A stretch of DNA of 64,000 bases from Phycisphaerales bacterium (GCA_019744815.1 JAIEUA010000003.1:248001-312000); one strand, 5' to 3'; shown: positions 39,451-48,066, counted from the first letter of the stretch. The notes: generated by a model from the letters alone, not told the origin. Translations and numbers: made by a program.

Positions 39451-40080
39451 ATGTTCAAGTGGAAGCGTGGTGAGAAGCCCATGAACGCGAACGCAGACCA
39501 GAATCAGGGCAATCCGTCCGACGACGCGAACGAGATCCCCCAGCACGAGTGGGACATCTCCGACGCCGCGCCGATCGAGGGTGGAGTTTCGAGCGAGCTC
39601 CAGGCCAAGGTGACCAAGCTGGAGCAAGACCTCGCTGAGGCCAACAGCCGCGCGCTGCGAGCGATGGCCGACTTTCAGAACTATCAGAAGCGTTCGCTCA
39701 TGAACGAGTCGATCGCCAAGGCCAGCGGCGTCGCCGGCGTCGTCACCGGCGTCGTGACCGTGCTCGATCACTTCGACCTCGCGCTCCAGCAGGACACGAC
39801 CAAGGTCACCGCCGAGCAACTCATCGGCGGTGTCAAGGTCATCCGCGAAGAACTCATCCGCGTCCTGCAACTCCACGGCGTCGGCATCGTGAACCCCAAG
39901 CCCGGCGACGACTTCGTCCCCGGCATCCACGAAGCGATCCTGCAGCAACAGGCCGAGGGCATCGCCCCCGGCAAGGTCGTGGCAACTTTTCAGGCCGGCT
40001 ACACCCTCGCCGGTGGAGCCGCCGGCGGCGGCGAACGCGTCCTCCGCCCCGCGAAGGTCAGCGTCGCGCCCAACGTCTGA
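39451..40080 (+). CDS. grpE: nucleotide exchange factor GrpE
   Basis: About 209 aa from the ATG at 39451; an ATG at 39481 and a TTG at 39409 are alternatives. After a polar N-terminal tail, a coiled coil (LQAKVTKLEQDLAEANSRALRAMADFQNYQKR) leads to the GrpE signature (LLDHFDLAL-like VLDHFDLAL, ELIRVLQLHGV, FVPGIHEAI) and the beta domain ending GERVLRPAKVSVA. It exchanges nucleotide on DnaK. It is 46 nt after dnaJ in the same direction. Confidence 0.95.
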   Translation: MFKWKRGEKPMNANADQNQGNPSDDANEIPQHEWDISDAAPIEGGVSSELQAKVTKLEQDLAEANSRALRAMADFQNYQKRSLMNESIAKASGVAGVVTGVVTVLDHFDLALQQDTTKVTAEQLIGGVKVIREELIRVLQLHGVGIVNPKPGDDFVPGIHEAILQQQAEGIAPGKVVATFQAGYTLAGGAAGGGERVLRPAKVSVAPNV

Positions 40081-40105
40081 CGTTCCGCCTCACGCCATGC
40101 CTCGA

Positions 40106-40141
40106 TCTGAGCTTTCCTGCTTTGAGCTTTGAGTTTTCAGG
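40106..40141. repeat. TTTGAGC heptamer array before fmdB
   Basis: Units TCTGAGC, TTTCCTGC (8 nt), TTTGAGC, TTTGAGT and TTTCAGG, ending 9 nt before the next ATG (40151). The array at 57736-57771, before pilC, has the same order including the 8-nt second unit. Confidence 0.8.
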
Positions 40142-40150
40142 GTCTCTCCC

Positions 40151-40510
40151 ATGCCCACCTACGACTACCACTGCACCGCCTGCGATCACGCCTTCGAGGA
40201 GTTCCAGTCCATGACTGCTCCTCTGCTCAAGAAGTGCCCCAAGTGCGGCAAGAACAAGCTGGAACGCCTCATCGGCACCGGTGCCGCCCTCATGTTCAAG
40301 GGCAGCGGCTTCTACATCACCGACTATCGCTCGGACTCGTACAAGAAGAGTGCCGAGGCCGACAAGCCCGCCAGTGAAGGCAAATCTGAAAGCAAGTCAG
40401 AAACCAAGTCAGAAACCAAATCAGAAAGCAAGCCCGCGAGCACCAGCGAGAGCAAGCCAGCGAAGCCCGCCGCCGACAAACCCAAGAAGAAGCCCGCGGC
40501 CAAGGACTGA
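40151..40510 (+). CDS. FmdB-type zinc-ribbon protein
   Basis: 119 aa. The N-terminal ~65 residues are a zinc ribbon of the FmdB family (MPTYDYHCTACDHAFEEFQ; ligands Cys8, Cys11, Cys29, Cys32; then LIGTGAALMFKGSGFYITDYR). A low-complexity tail of about 45 residues follows, with repeated Ser-Glu/Ser-Lys dipeptides ending in a Lys/Pro/Ala-rich segment. Family members are called regulatory proteins but their function is not known. It lies between grpE and acpS and has a heptamer array as leader. Confidence 0.88.
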   Translation: MPTYDYHCTACDHAFEEFQSMTAPLLKKCPKCGKNKLERLIGTGAALMFKGSGFYITDYRSDSYKKSAEADKPASEGKSESKSETKSETKSESKPASTSESKPAKPAADKPKKKPAAKD

Positions 40511-40534
40511 GCGAGATCACCCACGAGACCACCC

Positions 40535-40924
40535 ATGGCGATCATCGGCCACGGCATCGACATCACCAGCGTCGACCGCATCCGCGAGATGATCGCCGAT
40601 CACGCCGACCGCTTCCTGCACCGCGTCTTCACCGAGGCCGAGCGAGCCTCCGCCGCAGCCCACGCCAGCACCGAGCGTCGCGTGGAGCATTTCGCCGGCC
40701 GATTCGCCGCCAAGGAGGCCGGGCTCAAGGCCATCGGCACCGGCTGGCGCGACGGCATCGCCTGGACCGACGTTGAGGTCGTGAACGAGCCCTCGGGCAT
40801 GCCCTCGCTTCGCTACCACAACAAGGCCAAGGAAATCGCCGACCAGCTCGGCACGCGGCGCACCCACATCAGCATCAGCCACGCCGCGGGTGTCGCGATG
40901 GCATCGGTCATTCTCGAATCGTGA
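40535..40924 (+). CDS. acpS: holo-[acyl-carrier-protein] synthase
   Basis: 129 aa, the normal length. It transfers 4'-phosphopantetheine from CoA to the serine of acyl carrier protein. Catalytic and Mg-binding residues are in place: Asp9 in GIDI and Glu61 in RFAAKEAGLKAIGTG. The SISHAAGVAMASVIL C-terminus is typical. It starts 24 nt after fmdB. Confidence 0.95.
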   Translation: MAIIGHGIDITSVDRIREMIADHADRFLHRVFTEAERASAAAHASTERRVEHFAGRFAAKEAGLKAIGTGWRDGIAWTDVEVVNEPSGMPSLRYHNKAKEIADQLGTRRTHISISHAAGVAMASVILES

Positions 40925-40952
40925 GCACGCTGCGCGTCGTCGCGGAGCGTGC
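40925..40952. terminator. stem-loop between convergent acpS and SPOR gene
   Basis: GCACGCT (40925-40931) and AGCGTGC (40946-40952) form a perfect outer stem, with an inner CGCG/CGCG pairing. It fills the 30-nt gap between two convergent stop codons and probably ends both transcripts, although there is no T-run. Confidence 0.5.
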
Positions 40953-40954
40953 GA

Positions 40955-41770
40955 TCACTCACCCTGCGTCGTCATCACGCGAGCATCCGCGCCAAGCTTG
41001 GTGCGGGCCGCGTCGGCAGCCTGCCGGGTCGTGAATCGATCCACACGCACCGCGTACACCAGCGCACCCGCCGAGTTCTTGGTCTGCACGATCCGGGGCG
41101 TCGCCAAGCCCGCCGCCTGAGCACGAGCGCGATACCGATCGGCCTGCACCTGGGCCCGCTGGAAGCTGCCGAAGGCGCCGAGCTGCACGGTGAACCCACC
41201 GGTACCGGCCTTGTTCAGGCCCGTCACCGCCGCGATGCGGTCGCTGATCAGGACCTTCAGCGTGCTGTCGTTCTGCACTTGCGTCTGAGCCTTCTCGTAC
41301 ATCGCCTTGGCGTCACTCGTGCGGCCCTGGGCCCGCAATGCATCGCCCCCGTAGAGCGATGCCCGCGCCGCCTCGTCGCCGCTCAGCTTGTTGCTCGCAT
41401 CGGTCAGCAGCTCCGACGCCTCGCCGTGCCGGTTGCCCTCGTACGCGATCAGCCCGACCTGGGCCGAAGCCTTGCCCGACACTGTCTGGTCATTGCTCTT
41501 GGTCAGCGGCCGCAGGATGCGTTCCGCCTCGTCGTTCTTGTTGAGCGCCGCGGCGGACAGGCCCGCGATCAACGCCGCCTGCTCACGCTGCACGCTCGAG
41601 CCCTCGGTCTGGGCTTCCAGCGCCGCCTTGTACGCGTCGGCGTACTGGCGGTTCTCGTACAGCGTCTTGTAGTCCTTCGAGCCCGTTTTGCTCGACGAGG
41701 AGCAACCCGTCACCAGAATTGCGGCGGCGAGCAAAGCAGTGGCGGACATCCGTTGAATCGTCTGGAGCAT
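40955..41770 (-). CDS. SPOR-domain TPR lipoprotein
   Basis: 271 aa. A lipoprotein signal ends LLAAAILVTGC (Cys about 23). TPR-like helices cover about residues 35-180 (YENRQYADAYKAAL, QAALIAGLSAAALNKNDEAE, GDALRAQGRTSDAKAMYEKA). The C-terminal ~75 residues are a SPOR domain (FTVQLGAFGSFQRAQVQADRY, then YAVRVDRFTTRQAADAA). SPOR domains bind peptidoglycan stripped of stem peptides, often at division sites. The gene is divergent from the AMP-ligase gene. Confidence 0.88.
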   Translation of the reverse strand: MLQTIQRMSATALLAAAILVTGCSSSSKTGSKDYKTLYENRQYADAYKAALEAQTEGSSVQREQAALIAGLSAAALNKNDEAERILRPLTKSNDQTVSGKASAQVGLIAYEGNRHGEASELLTDASNKLSGDEAARASLYGGDALRAQGRTSDAKAMYEKAQTQVQNDSTLKVLISDRIAAVTGLNKAGTGGFTVQLGAFGSFQRAQVQADRYRARAQAAGLATPRIVQTKNSAGALVYAVRVDRFTTRQAADAARTKLGADARVMTTQGE

Positions 41771-41958
41771 CGCAAAGTCCTTGGCCCCGCGTCGTGGCTC
41801 TCGGCCAATCGTGCCCGGCCCGCACGCGGGAAGTGCGGTACCTTATCGGCTCCCCGGACCGGGCAGCGTTGACTTCCGCCCCGCCCGGCCGAACCGTCGC
41901 ACCCACCGGGCATTCGCCCGATGGCAAGCCCGCAGCCGTTGATCCCAGAAAGGCCCTC

Positions 41959-43434
41959 GTGAGCGTTCACTCCGCGATCCTCAAGCAACTGCTGCTCCAC
42001 CCCCGTTCGGTCGCGCTCGTCGACGACCGCCGCACCACCCGCAACATCGAGCTGGTGGTGGGGGCCTCGCACATCGCCTCGAAAGTCGACAGCGTCAACC
42101 GCACCGACACGCTCGGCATCCTGCTTCCCACCAGCGGTGCCTTTCCCGCCGCCGCCCTCGCCGGATTCTCGCTTGGCCGCACCATCGTCCCGCTCAACTA
42201 CCTGCTCAAGCAGGAAGAACTCCAGTACGTCCTCGACGACTGCGGCACCGACACGCTGGTCACCGTGAAGCCCATGCTCGAGCATCTGGGTTACACGCCC
42301 CGTTGCAAGAACATCGTCCTGCTCGACGAGCTCGACTTCACGGGCTTTCCCGATCTCCGCTGGCCCGCCAGCAAGGACGACGACGACCTCGCCGTCCTGC
42401 TCTACACCAGCGGCACCAGCGGCAAGCCCAAGGGTGTCATGCTCACCCACGGCAACATCCTCGCCAATATGCGGCAGATCGAGCACTGGGTCGACTTCAG
42501 CCGCACGGATTCCATGCTCGGCGTCCTGCCCCAGTTCCACTCCTTCGGCATGACCGTGCTCACGTTCCTGCCGCTCGTGCTCGGCATCAAGGCCGTCTAC
42601 ACCGCCAAGTTCATGCCGCAGAAGATCGTGCGGCTCATTCGCGAGCACCGCCCGACCGTCATGGTCGCCATCCCCTCGATGTACAACGCCCTTCTCTCCG
42701 TGAAGGACGCCAAGCCCGACGACTTCGCCTCGCTCCGCTACATCGTCTCCGGCGGCGAGCCCCTGCCCAAGGCCGTGCTCGAGAAGTACCGCGAGCGCTT
42801 CGGCGTCACCATCAACGAGGGCTACGGCCTCACAGAAACCTCGCCGGTCACCAACTGGTGCCGCCCCCACGAATTCCGCCTCGGCTCCGTAGGTCGCCCG
42901 CTCCCCGAGATCGATCAGCGCATCATCGACACCGCCACCGGCCGCTCGCTCCCGCCCAACACCGACGGCGAAGTCTGGATCAAGGGCCCGAACGTCATGA
43001 AGGGCTACTTCAACCTGCCCGACGAAACGGCCAAGTGCATGACGCCTACGGGCTTCTTCCGCACCGGCGACATCGGCCGCCTTGACGACGACGGCCACCT
43101 GCACATCACCGGCCGCCTGAAAGAGATGCTCATCGTCGGCGGCGAGAACGTTTTCCCCCGCGAGATCGAGGAAGTGCTCGAGAAGCACCCGTCGGTCAAC
43201 GCCGCCGGCGTGGTGGGGCTGATGGACCCGGTGCGAGGCGAACTGCCACTGGCCTTCGTCGAGATGCGAGACGGTGCCGCCTTCGACCGCCAAGCCCTGA
43301 TCACGCACTGCCGCGGCAGTCTCGCGGGGTACAAGGTTCCGACCGATATCCGCGTCATGGAGGCCCTGCCCCGCAACGCAACCGGGAAAGTCATGCGGCG
43401 AGAGCTCAAGAAGCTGGCCTCTGAAAAAATCTGA
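41959..43434 (+). CDS. AMP-dependent synthetase/acyl-CoA ligase
   Basis: 491 aa from a GTG at 41959 with AAAGG 5 nt upstream; the frame is open further upstream but that part looks untranslated. The adenylate-forming signature is Y149-TSGTSGKPKG159, followed by INEGYGLTETSP, FFRTGDIGRLDDDGHLHITGR and the C-terminal lysine motif LPRNATGKVMRREL. It activates a carboxylate, most likely a fatty acid, as acyl-AMP and then acyl-CoA or acyl-ACP. acpS is nearby but on the other side of the SPOR gene. The N-terminal domain is somewhat short. Confidence 0.9.
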   Translation: MSVHSAILKQLLLHPRSVALVDDRRTTRNIELVVGASHIASKVDSVNRTDTLGILLPTSGAFPAAALAGFSLGRTIVPLNYLLKQEELQYVLDDCGTDTLVTVKPMLEHLGYTPRCKNIVLLDELDFTGFPDLRWPASKDDDDLAVLLYTSGTSGKPKGVMLTHGNILANMRQIEHWVDFSRTDSMLGVLPQFHSFGMTVLTFLPLVLGIKAVYTAKFMPQKIVRLIREHRPTVMVAIPSMYNALLSVKDAKPDDFASLRYIVSGGEPLPKAVLEKYRERFGVTINEGYGLTETSPVTNWCRPHEFRLGSVGRPLPEIDQRIIDTATGRSLPPNTDGEVWIKGPNVMKGYFNLPDETAKCMTPTGFFRTGDIGRLDDDGHLHITGRLKEMLIVGGENVFPREIEEVLEKHPSVNAAGVVGLMDPVRGELPLAFVEMRDGAAFDRQALITHCRGSLAGYKVPTDIRVMEALPRNATGKVMRRELKKLASEKI

Positions 43435-43518
43435 AGTCGGCTGTCGAGATCGCGGGTGGTGAGCCGTCCTTGAAGGGGCTCGATCGAAACCGAGCCCGAC
43501 ACTTCCAAGGAGCTTGCC

Positions 43519-43878
43519 ATGCAGTATGCCGTGATCGTGTACGAAACCGACCGAGATCTCGATCAGCGTTCCAACCCCGCCACCGCCCAGCAGTACATGG
43601 CCGCGTACATCGCGTACAGCAAGGCGTTGTCCGACGCCGGCATCGCCCGCGGCGGAGCCGGTCTCCTGCCCCCCTCGACCGCCACCACCGTCCGCCTGCG
43701 CGACGGCAAGCGCCACGTGCAGGACGGCCCGTTCGCCGACACCAAAGAGCGTCTGGGCGGCTTCTTCCTGATTGAGGTCCCCGACCTCGACACCGCACTC
43801 GCGTGGGCCGCCAAGTGCCCCAGCGCGTCCAGCGGCAGCGTCGAAGTGCGCCCGCTTCTGCCGCCCCCGCCGCGATGA
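43519..43878 (+). CDS. YCII/DGPF-domain protein linked to an ECF42 sigma factor
   Basis: 119 aa. The YCII-related ferredoxin-like fold shows the hallmark D-G-P-F motif in HVQDGPFADTKERLGGFFLIEV. A good AAGGAG site precedes the ATG. The stop overlaps the start of the next gene (ATGA). DGPF proteins are the conserved genomic partners of ECF42 sigma factors, present immediately downstream here. Their biochemical role is not settled. Confidence 0.9.
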   Translation: MQYAVIVYETDRDLDQRSNPATAQQYMAAYIAYSKALSDAGIARGGAGLLPPSTATTVRLRDGKRHVQDGPFADTKERLGGFFLIEVPDLDTALAWAAKCPSASSGSVEVRPLLPPPPR

Positions 43879-45119
43879 ATCCAGACCCAGTACACGCCGC
43901 CGTCGAACGCGTCGCCCGGGCGTCCTACGGACGCCTTGTGGCGTTCCTCGCTCGGCGCACCGGCGACGTGCAGGCGGCTGAAGACGCCATCGCCGAGGCG
44001 TTCGCCGCGGCGCTGCGCACGTGGCCTCGCGACGGCGTGCCCGACAAGCCCGAGGCGTGGTTGCTGCGTGCCGCCCACAACCGATTCATCGACGCGTCAC
44101 GACGCGACAGCGTGCGAGACGCGGCCCTGCCCGAACTGGCTCGCATCGCTCAGAGCGCGATCTCCATGGCCGAGACCAACGAGACATTCCCCGACGAGCG
44201 GCTCGCCATGCTCTTCGCGTGCGCCCACCCAGCATTGGATGCAGGCGTGCACACCCCGCTGATGCTCCAGGCGGTCATGGGTCTCGATGCGGGGACGATC
44301 GCGATCGCGTTCCTTGTCGCGCCCAGCGCCATGAGCCAGCGGCTGGTGCGGGCCAAGCAGAAGCTCCGCCAAACCGGCATCCGCATCGAGGTCCCCGATG
44401 CCGATGAACTCGGAGGGCGACTCGAAGCCGTGCTCAGCGCGATCTACGCGGCGTACACCGCCCGCTACAACGACGCCGGTTCACTCGACCCGATCGCGGG
44501 CGGGATCGGCCTGGAAGCGATCGAGCTCGCGCGGCTGATGGGCGAGTGGATGCCGCAAGAGCCCGAAACGCTGGGGCTGCTCGCGTTGCTCTTGTACTGC
44601 GAGGCGAGGTCCCGCGCCCGCCGCGGCGTATCGGGCGAGTATGTGCCCTTGGATGCGCAGGACACGACGCGCTGGGATCGCTCGATGATCGGCGAGGCGG
44701 AGGAGTTGCTCACGCGGGCCGCGCGGTCCGCCACCGCGGGGCGATTCCAGCTCGAAGCGGCCTTGCAGTCCGCGCACGTGCACGCCCGTCTTCACGGCGA
44801 GATCGATCACGAGGCGGTGCTGCGCCTCTACGCGATCCTGCTTGAAACCGCACCTTCAGTCGGAGCCGCAGTCGGACACTCGACGGCCATCGCCGCGGCA
44901 CACGGGCCGGCCGCGGGCTTGCGGGCCCTCGACTCGGTCGGCTCGGAATGCGACTCGTACCAGCCCGCGTGGGCGTTGCGTGCGGATCTGCTGCGGCAAC
45001 TCGGCCGACACGCCGAAGCCGCGACGGCGTACAACCGCGCCGCCGGTCTCAGCGACGACCCCGCCGTACGACAGTTCTTGCTCGCTCGCGCCGCCACGTG
45101 CGGGTCATCGAGCCGCTGA
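43875..45119 (+). CDS. ECF42-type sigma factor with C-terminal TPR-like domain
   Basis: 414 aa, about twice a minimal ECF factor. Sigma-2 (SYGRLVAFLARRTGDVQAAEDAIAEAFAAAL, KPEAWLLRAAHNRFID) and sigma-4 (PLMLQAVMGLDAGTIAIAFLVAPSAMSQRLVRAKQKL) occupy residues 1-175. The remainder is helical and TPR-like (RLYAILLETAPSVGAAVGHSTAIAAAHG, YQPAWALRADLLRQLGRHAEAATAYNRAAGL). In ECF42 this extension replaces the anti-sigma factor and is needed for activity. It is coupled to the DGPF gene by ATGA and ends 6 nt from the convergent aldolase stop. Confidence 0.93.
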   Translation: MNPDPVHAAVERVARASYGRLVAFLARRTGDVQAAEDAIAEAFAAALRTWPRDGVPDKPEAWLLRAAHNRFIDASRRDSVRDAALPELARIAQSAISMAETNETFPDERLAMLFACAHPALDAGVHTPLMLQAVMGLDAGTIAIAFLVAPSAMSQRLVRAKQKLRQTGIRIEVPDADELGGRLEAVLSAIYAAYTARYNDAGSLDPIAGGIGLEAIELARLMGEWMPQEPETLGLLALLLYCEARSRARRGVSGEYVPLDAQDTTRWDRSMIGEAEELLTRAARSATAGRFQLEAALQSAHVHARLHGEIDHEAVLRLYAILLETAPSVGAAVGHSTAIAAAHGPAAGLRALDSVGSECDSYQPAWALRADLLRQLGRHAEAATAYNRAAGLSDDPAVRQFLLARAATCGSSSR

Positions 45120-45125
45120 ACAGAA

Positions 45126-45770
45126 TCAGCCGAACGCCTTCTTGTAGTCCGCGAGGAACTTCTCGATGCCGATGTCCGTCAGCGGGTGCTTCATCGCGCC
45201 GGTGATGACGCTCAGCGGACACGTCGCCACGTCGGCTCCGACCAGTGCGCAGTGCAGCAGGTGGTTGCTGTGACGCACCGAGGCGGCGAGGATCTTGGTC
45301 TTGTAGCCGTAGTTGTCGTAGATGGTGCGGATCTGGCGGATGAGTTCCATGCCGTCCTCGCCCACGTCGTCGAGCCGCCCAATGAAGGGCGAGACCAGGA
45401 ACGCGCCCGCCTTGGCGACCATCATCGCCTGCAGCGACTGGAAGCAGAGCGTCAGGTTCGTCTTGATGCCCTTGTCGCTCATCGCCTTGCAGGCTTTGAG
45501 GCCCGCCGCGGTGCTGGGCAGCTTCACCACGATGTTGGGCGCGATCTTTGTGTGCTCGAGCCCTTCTTTCATCATGCCCTCAAAGTCCAGCGCGATCACC
45601 TCGGCCGACACCGGGCCCTTCACCACCTTGCAGATCTCTTCGAGCCGCTTGGAGTACGGCACCTTTTCCTTGGCGATCAGCGACGGATTCGTCGTCACGC
45701 CGTCGAGCACGCCCAGGTCGTGGGCCTGCTTGATCTCGTCGAGGTTCGCGGTGTCGATGTAAATTTCCAT
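45126..45770 (-). CDS. transaldolase/fructose-6-phosphate aldolase
   Basis: 214 aa, the size of the small single-domain transaldolases (TalC/FSA type). It starts MEIYIDTANLDEIKQ; the Schiff-base lysine is Lys83 in NIVVKLPST. TTNPSLIAKE and ILAASVRHSNHLLHCALVGADVATCP are family signatures. It works in the non-oxidative pentose phosphate pathway or as an F6P aldolase; the sequence does not clearly separate the two. The leader contains the octamer array at 45798-45837. Confidence 0.93.
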   Translation of the reverse strand: MEIYIDTANLDEIKQAHDLGVLDGVTTNPSLIAKEKVPYSKRLEEICKVVKGPVSAEVIALDFEGMMKEGLEHTKIAPNIVVKLPSTAAGLKACKAMSDKGIKTNLTLCFQSLQAMMVAKAGAFLVSPFIGRLDDVGEDGMELIRQIRTIYDNYGYKTKILAASVRHSNHLLHCALVGADVATCPLSVITGAMKHPLTDIGIEKFLADYKKAFG

Positions 45771-45797
45771 CCGTGGCTCCAGCTTCAAGGGGAGGGG

Positions 45798-45837
45798 AAA
45801 GGGCCAATTGACCAAAGGGCCAAAGGGCCAAATTGAA
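45798..45837. repeat. octamer array (AAAGGGCC) between ridA-like and aldolase genes
   Basis: Five adjacent 8-nt units: AAAGGGCC, AATTGACC, AAAGGGCC, AAAGGGCC, AAATTGAA. Read in the direction of the downstream (minus-strand) gene it gives GGCCCTTT units, the same polarity as the right arm before groEL2. Confidence 0.85.
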
Positions 45838-45857
45838 AACGGGTGAGTCGCCGCAGT

Positions 45858-46322
45858 CTATCCGCGGATCTCGGCGATCACTTCGACTTCCACCGGTGCG
45901 CCGCGGGGGAGGCTGGGGGCTCCGACGGCGGCCCGGGCGTGCTTGCCGGCGTCGCCGAAGACCGACTGGAACAACTCGCTCGCCCCGTTGGCGATCTTGG
46001 GGTGATCCGTGAACTTCTCGTCGCACGCCACAAAAACGCCGACGCGGACGATCTGTGACACCCGATCGAGGCTGCCGAGGTGCTGGCGCAACGCCGCGAG
46101 GGCGTTCAGCCCGCACTGCCGGGCGCACTCGACCGCCTTTTCGGGGCTGACCTCGTGGCCGACCCGCCCTGAGGCGATCATCTGGCCGTCCTTCATCGGG
46201 ATCTGCCCGGCGACGAACGCCATCGATCCCGCCACCTTCACCGGCACGTACGCCGCCACCGGCGGCACGGGGTTCGGCAGCTCAATCCCCAGTTCCTTCA
46301 ATCGCTGTTCCGGCGTGCTCAT
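45858..46322 (-). CDS. RidA/YjgF-family protein
   Basis: 154 aa. The fold pattern is clear: AGSMAFVAGQIPMKDGQ, GLNALAALRQHLGSLDRVSQIVRVGVFVA, and a C-terminal LPRGAPVEVEVIAEI. Canonical RidA enzymes use an arginine just before LPxG to hydrolyse reactive enamines; here that stretch reads VGAPSLPRG, so the catalytic Arg seems absent. It thus probably belongs to one of the other Rid subfamilies. It starts 88 nt upstream of the aldolase gene on the same strand. Confidence 0.9.
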   Translation of the reverse strand: MSTPEQRLKELGIELPNPVPPVAAYVPVKVAGSMAFVAGQIPMKDGQMIASGRVGHEVSPEKAVECARQCGLNALAALRQHLGSLDRVSQIVRVGVFVACDEKFTDHPKIANGASELFQSVFGDAGKHARAAVGAPSLPRGAPVEVEVIAEIRG

Positions 46323-46915
46323 GCAAGTCCTTGTTGTGTCTGCTTTTCTCAGAGCCGCGGGCTTCAGCCCGCGCGGTTTCGCCCTTCCGACCTCCAGACC
46401 CACACTCCAACCTTCTGGGCCCAACCCATTCTACCGAAACCCGAACCCGCAGAATCCACGATTTCCGTCGCAGCCCCGGCCGGGCGATTCCGCTTCCTTA
46501 TCCGTCGGATGTTCGGAACCGTTTTCTGGCGTTCCCGAATAGTCTGGCGTATTCTTCCCTGCCGGGGTCTTCACCCCGGTGACAATCCGAGTTCGAACTG
46601 GCAGTTCGCGTGCGGCATGGATCTGGGTCAGGTGATCTGATCACGCACCGTTCTCATCGAGGTCTGTTTGACCTCTTCTTGTTCCCGCCGGGCTCATCGC
46701 CCGTGACGCGAGCGACCTGCCGACATCTTGGACGCCCGTACGCCGCGACCGATCCGGGTCGTGACGGCCCACCGCACCGATCCGTCGTGCGGGCCAGTGT
46801 CGATGTCGCAACGCCAGCGTTCGCTGCGTTGTCGCAGGTCCACCGTCGGCCGTCGAACAAGTTTGAAGCATCCGGGTTCGAGCGTGTGCTCGCCGCCCCG
46901 CTTCAGGAGAAACAC
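46323..46915. other. 593-nt divergent region upstream of a prepilin gene
   Basis: No gene is supported. It holds a row of short palindromes: an 8-bp hairpin at 46356-46373 (CGCGGGCT/AGCCCGCG), a 7-bp hairpin at 46562-46579 (CCGGGGT, CTTC, ACCCCGG), AGTTCGAACT at 46590-46599, GTGATCTGATCAC at 46632-46644, and GAGGTC-TGTTT-GACCTC at 46659-46675 followed by a pyrimidine-rich stretch that could act as an attenuator. The prepilin promoter must lie here but I cannot place it. Confidence 0.55.
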
Positions 46916-48004
46916 ATGAAGTCTCGCAAGTCTGGCTTTACTCTCATCGAGTTGCTGGTCGTGATCGCGATTATCGCGCTCTTGATCGGCATCCTGCTCC
47001 CCGCCCTCGGCAAGGCCCGCGCCGCCGCCCGTCAGCTCAAGGACGGCACGCAGGTCCGCGGCATCCAGCAGGGCATGGTCACCTGGGCCGGCAACAACCA
47101 GGACAACTACCCCCTGCCTAGCCTGCTCGACGGCAACGACACCATCCCGGGCATCACCACCACCGGCGCCAACGCCAGGCAAAAGTTCCTGAAGGATCAG
47201 CCTCGCTGGATGATCTCTCTGATGATCTACAACGGCCAGTTCGGCCCTGAGCTGTGCGTCAGCCCGGCCGAAGCCAACGGCAACATCAAGATCAACGGGC
47301 AGTACCAGTTCTCCAACCCCGACGCCGTCAAGCCCGACATCAAGAAGGCCCAGGCGATCATGGACCCGTCCTTCGCTGCTTACGGCACCGAAATCGGTGG
47401 CGACTACGCCATCCCCGGCGCCGGCGGCACCGCTCCGGGCGCGGGCTTCTCCTACGCCATCTCGCCCCCGGTCGGCGCTCGCCGCTCGATCTGGCAGAGC
47501 ACCTTCGACGGCACCCAGGCCGTCATCGGCAACCGCGGCCCCTGGTACTCCCTGGCCACGACCGGTGGCACCTGGCAGCTGAGCACCGCGCCGTCGAAGT
47601 CCGGCCTGGTGAACGCTCAGGCCTCCAACACCCTGCTCATCCACGGCGCCCGCACCTCGTGGGAAGGCAACATCGCCCGCAACGACGGCTCGGTCAACTT
47701 CGAGACCCGTCCTGACCCCGAGAACATCCCGATCCTCTTCGCCGGCGCCACGACCGCCAACGCCAACGCTCCCAAGTTCGACAACGTTTTCGCCAACGAG
47801 AACGAGAACGGCAAGGGCGACGAGGCGTACGACTACACCAAGGAAGAGAAGCTCATCACCACGACCAACGCGAACACCAACACCATCGGTCGCCGCAACA
47901 ACTTCCTCCGCTGCTACGGCGGCGGCACCTCTCCTGCTGGCAACTTCGTGGGCAACCCCTCCTCGGGCGTGATCGAGACTGTGAACGACTTCTGGTACGA
48001 CTGA
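46916..48004 (+). CDS. prepilin-like (type II pseudopilin) protein
   Basis: 362 aa; AGGAGA lies 5 nt before the ATG. The prepilin peptidase site is [27 protein letters not shown] near the N-terminus (cleavage after Gly7), with Glu5 of the mature form present. The mature part is a long secreted domain rich in Asn, Gly and Thr, with few cysteines. Planctomycete genomes contain many such stand-alone pseudopilin-like proteins of unknown role. It is isolated from the assembly genes, has a long leader and a strong terminator, which suggests high independent expression. Confidence 0.9.
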   Translation: MKSRKSGFTLIELLVVIAIIALLIGILLPALGKARAAARQLKDGTQVRGIQQGMVTWAGNNQDNYPLPSLLDGNDTIPGITTTGANARQKFLKDQPRWMISLMIYNGQFGPELCVSPAEANGNIKINGQYQFSNPDAVKPDIKKAQAIMDPSFAAYGTEIGGDYAIPGAGGTAPGAGFSYAISPPVGARRSIWQSTFDGTQAVIGNRGPWYSLATTGGTWQLSTAPSKSGLVNAQASNTLLIHGARTSWEGNIARNDGSVNFETRPDPENIPILFAGATTANANAPKFDNVFANENENGKGDEAYDYTKEEKLITTTNANTNTIGRRNNFLRCYGGGTSPAGNFVGNPSSGVIETVNDFWYD

Positions 48005-48032
48005 ATCGACCAAAAGGCGACGTAAAACAATG

Positions 48033-48066
48033 AGGCCGGGCGCTACAGCGCCCGGCCTTATTTCAT
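48033..48066. terminator. strong bidirectional terminator
   Basis: A perfect 12-bp inverted repeat (AGGCCGGGCGCT at 48033-48044, complement at 48047-48058) is followed by TATTTCATT on the plus strand and by a T-rich stretch (CATTGTTTTACG) on the minus strand. It lies between two convergent genes, ending both the prepilin and the dockerin-like transcripts. Confidence 0.92.

Noticed and set aside
46610..46915. N-terminal extension of the prepilin gene
   Set aside because: The ATG at 46916 has a strong AGGAGA site and gives a normal short prepilin leader; the upstream part contains palindromes and looks untranslated.
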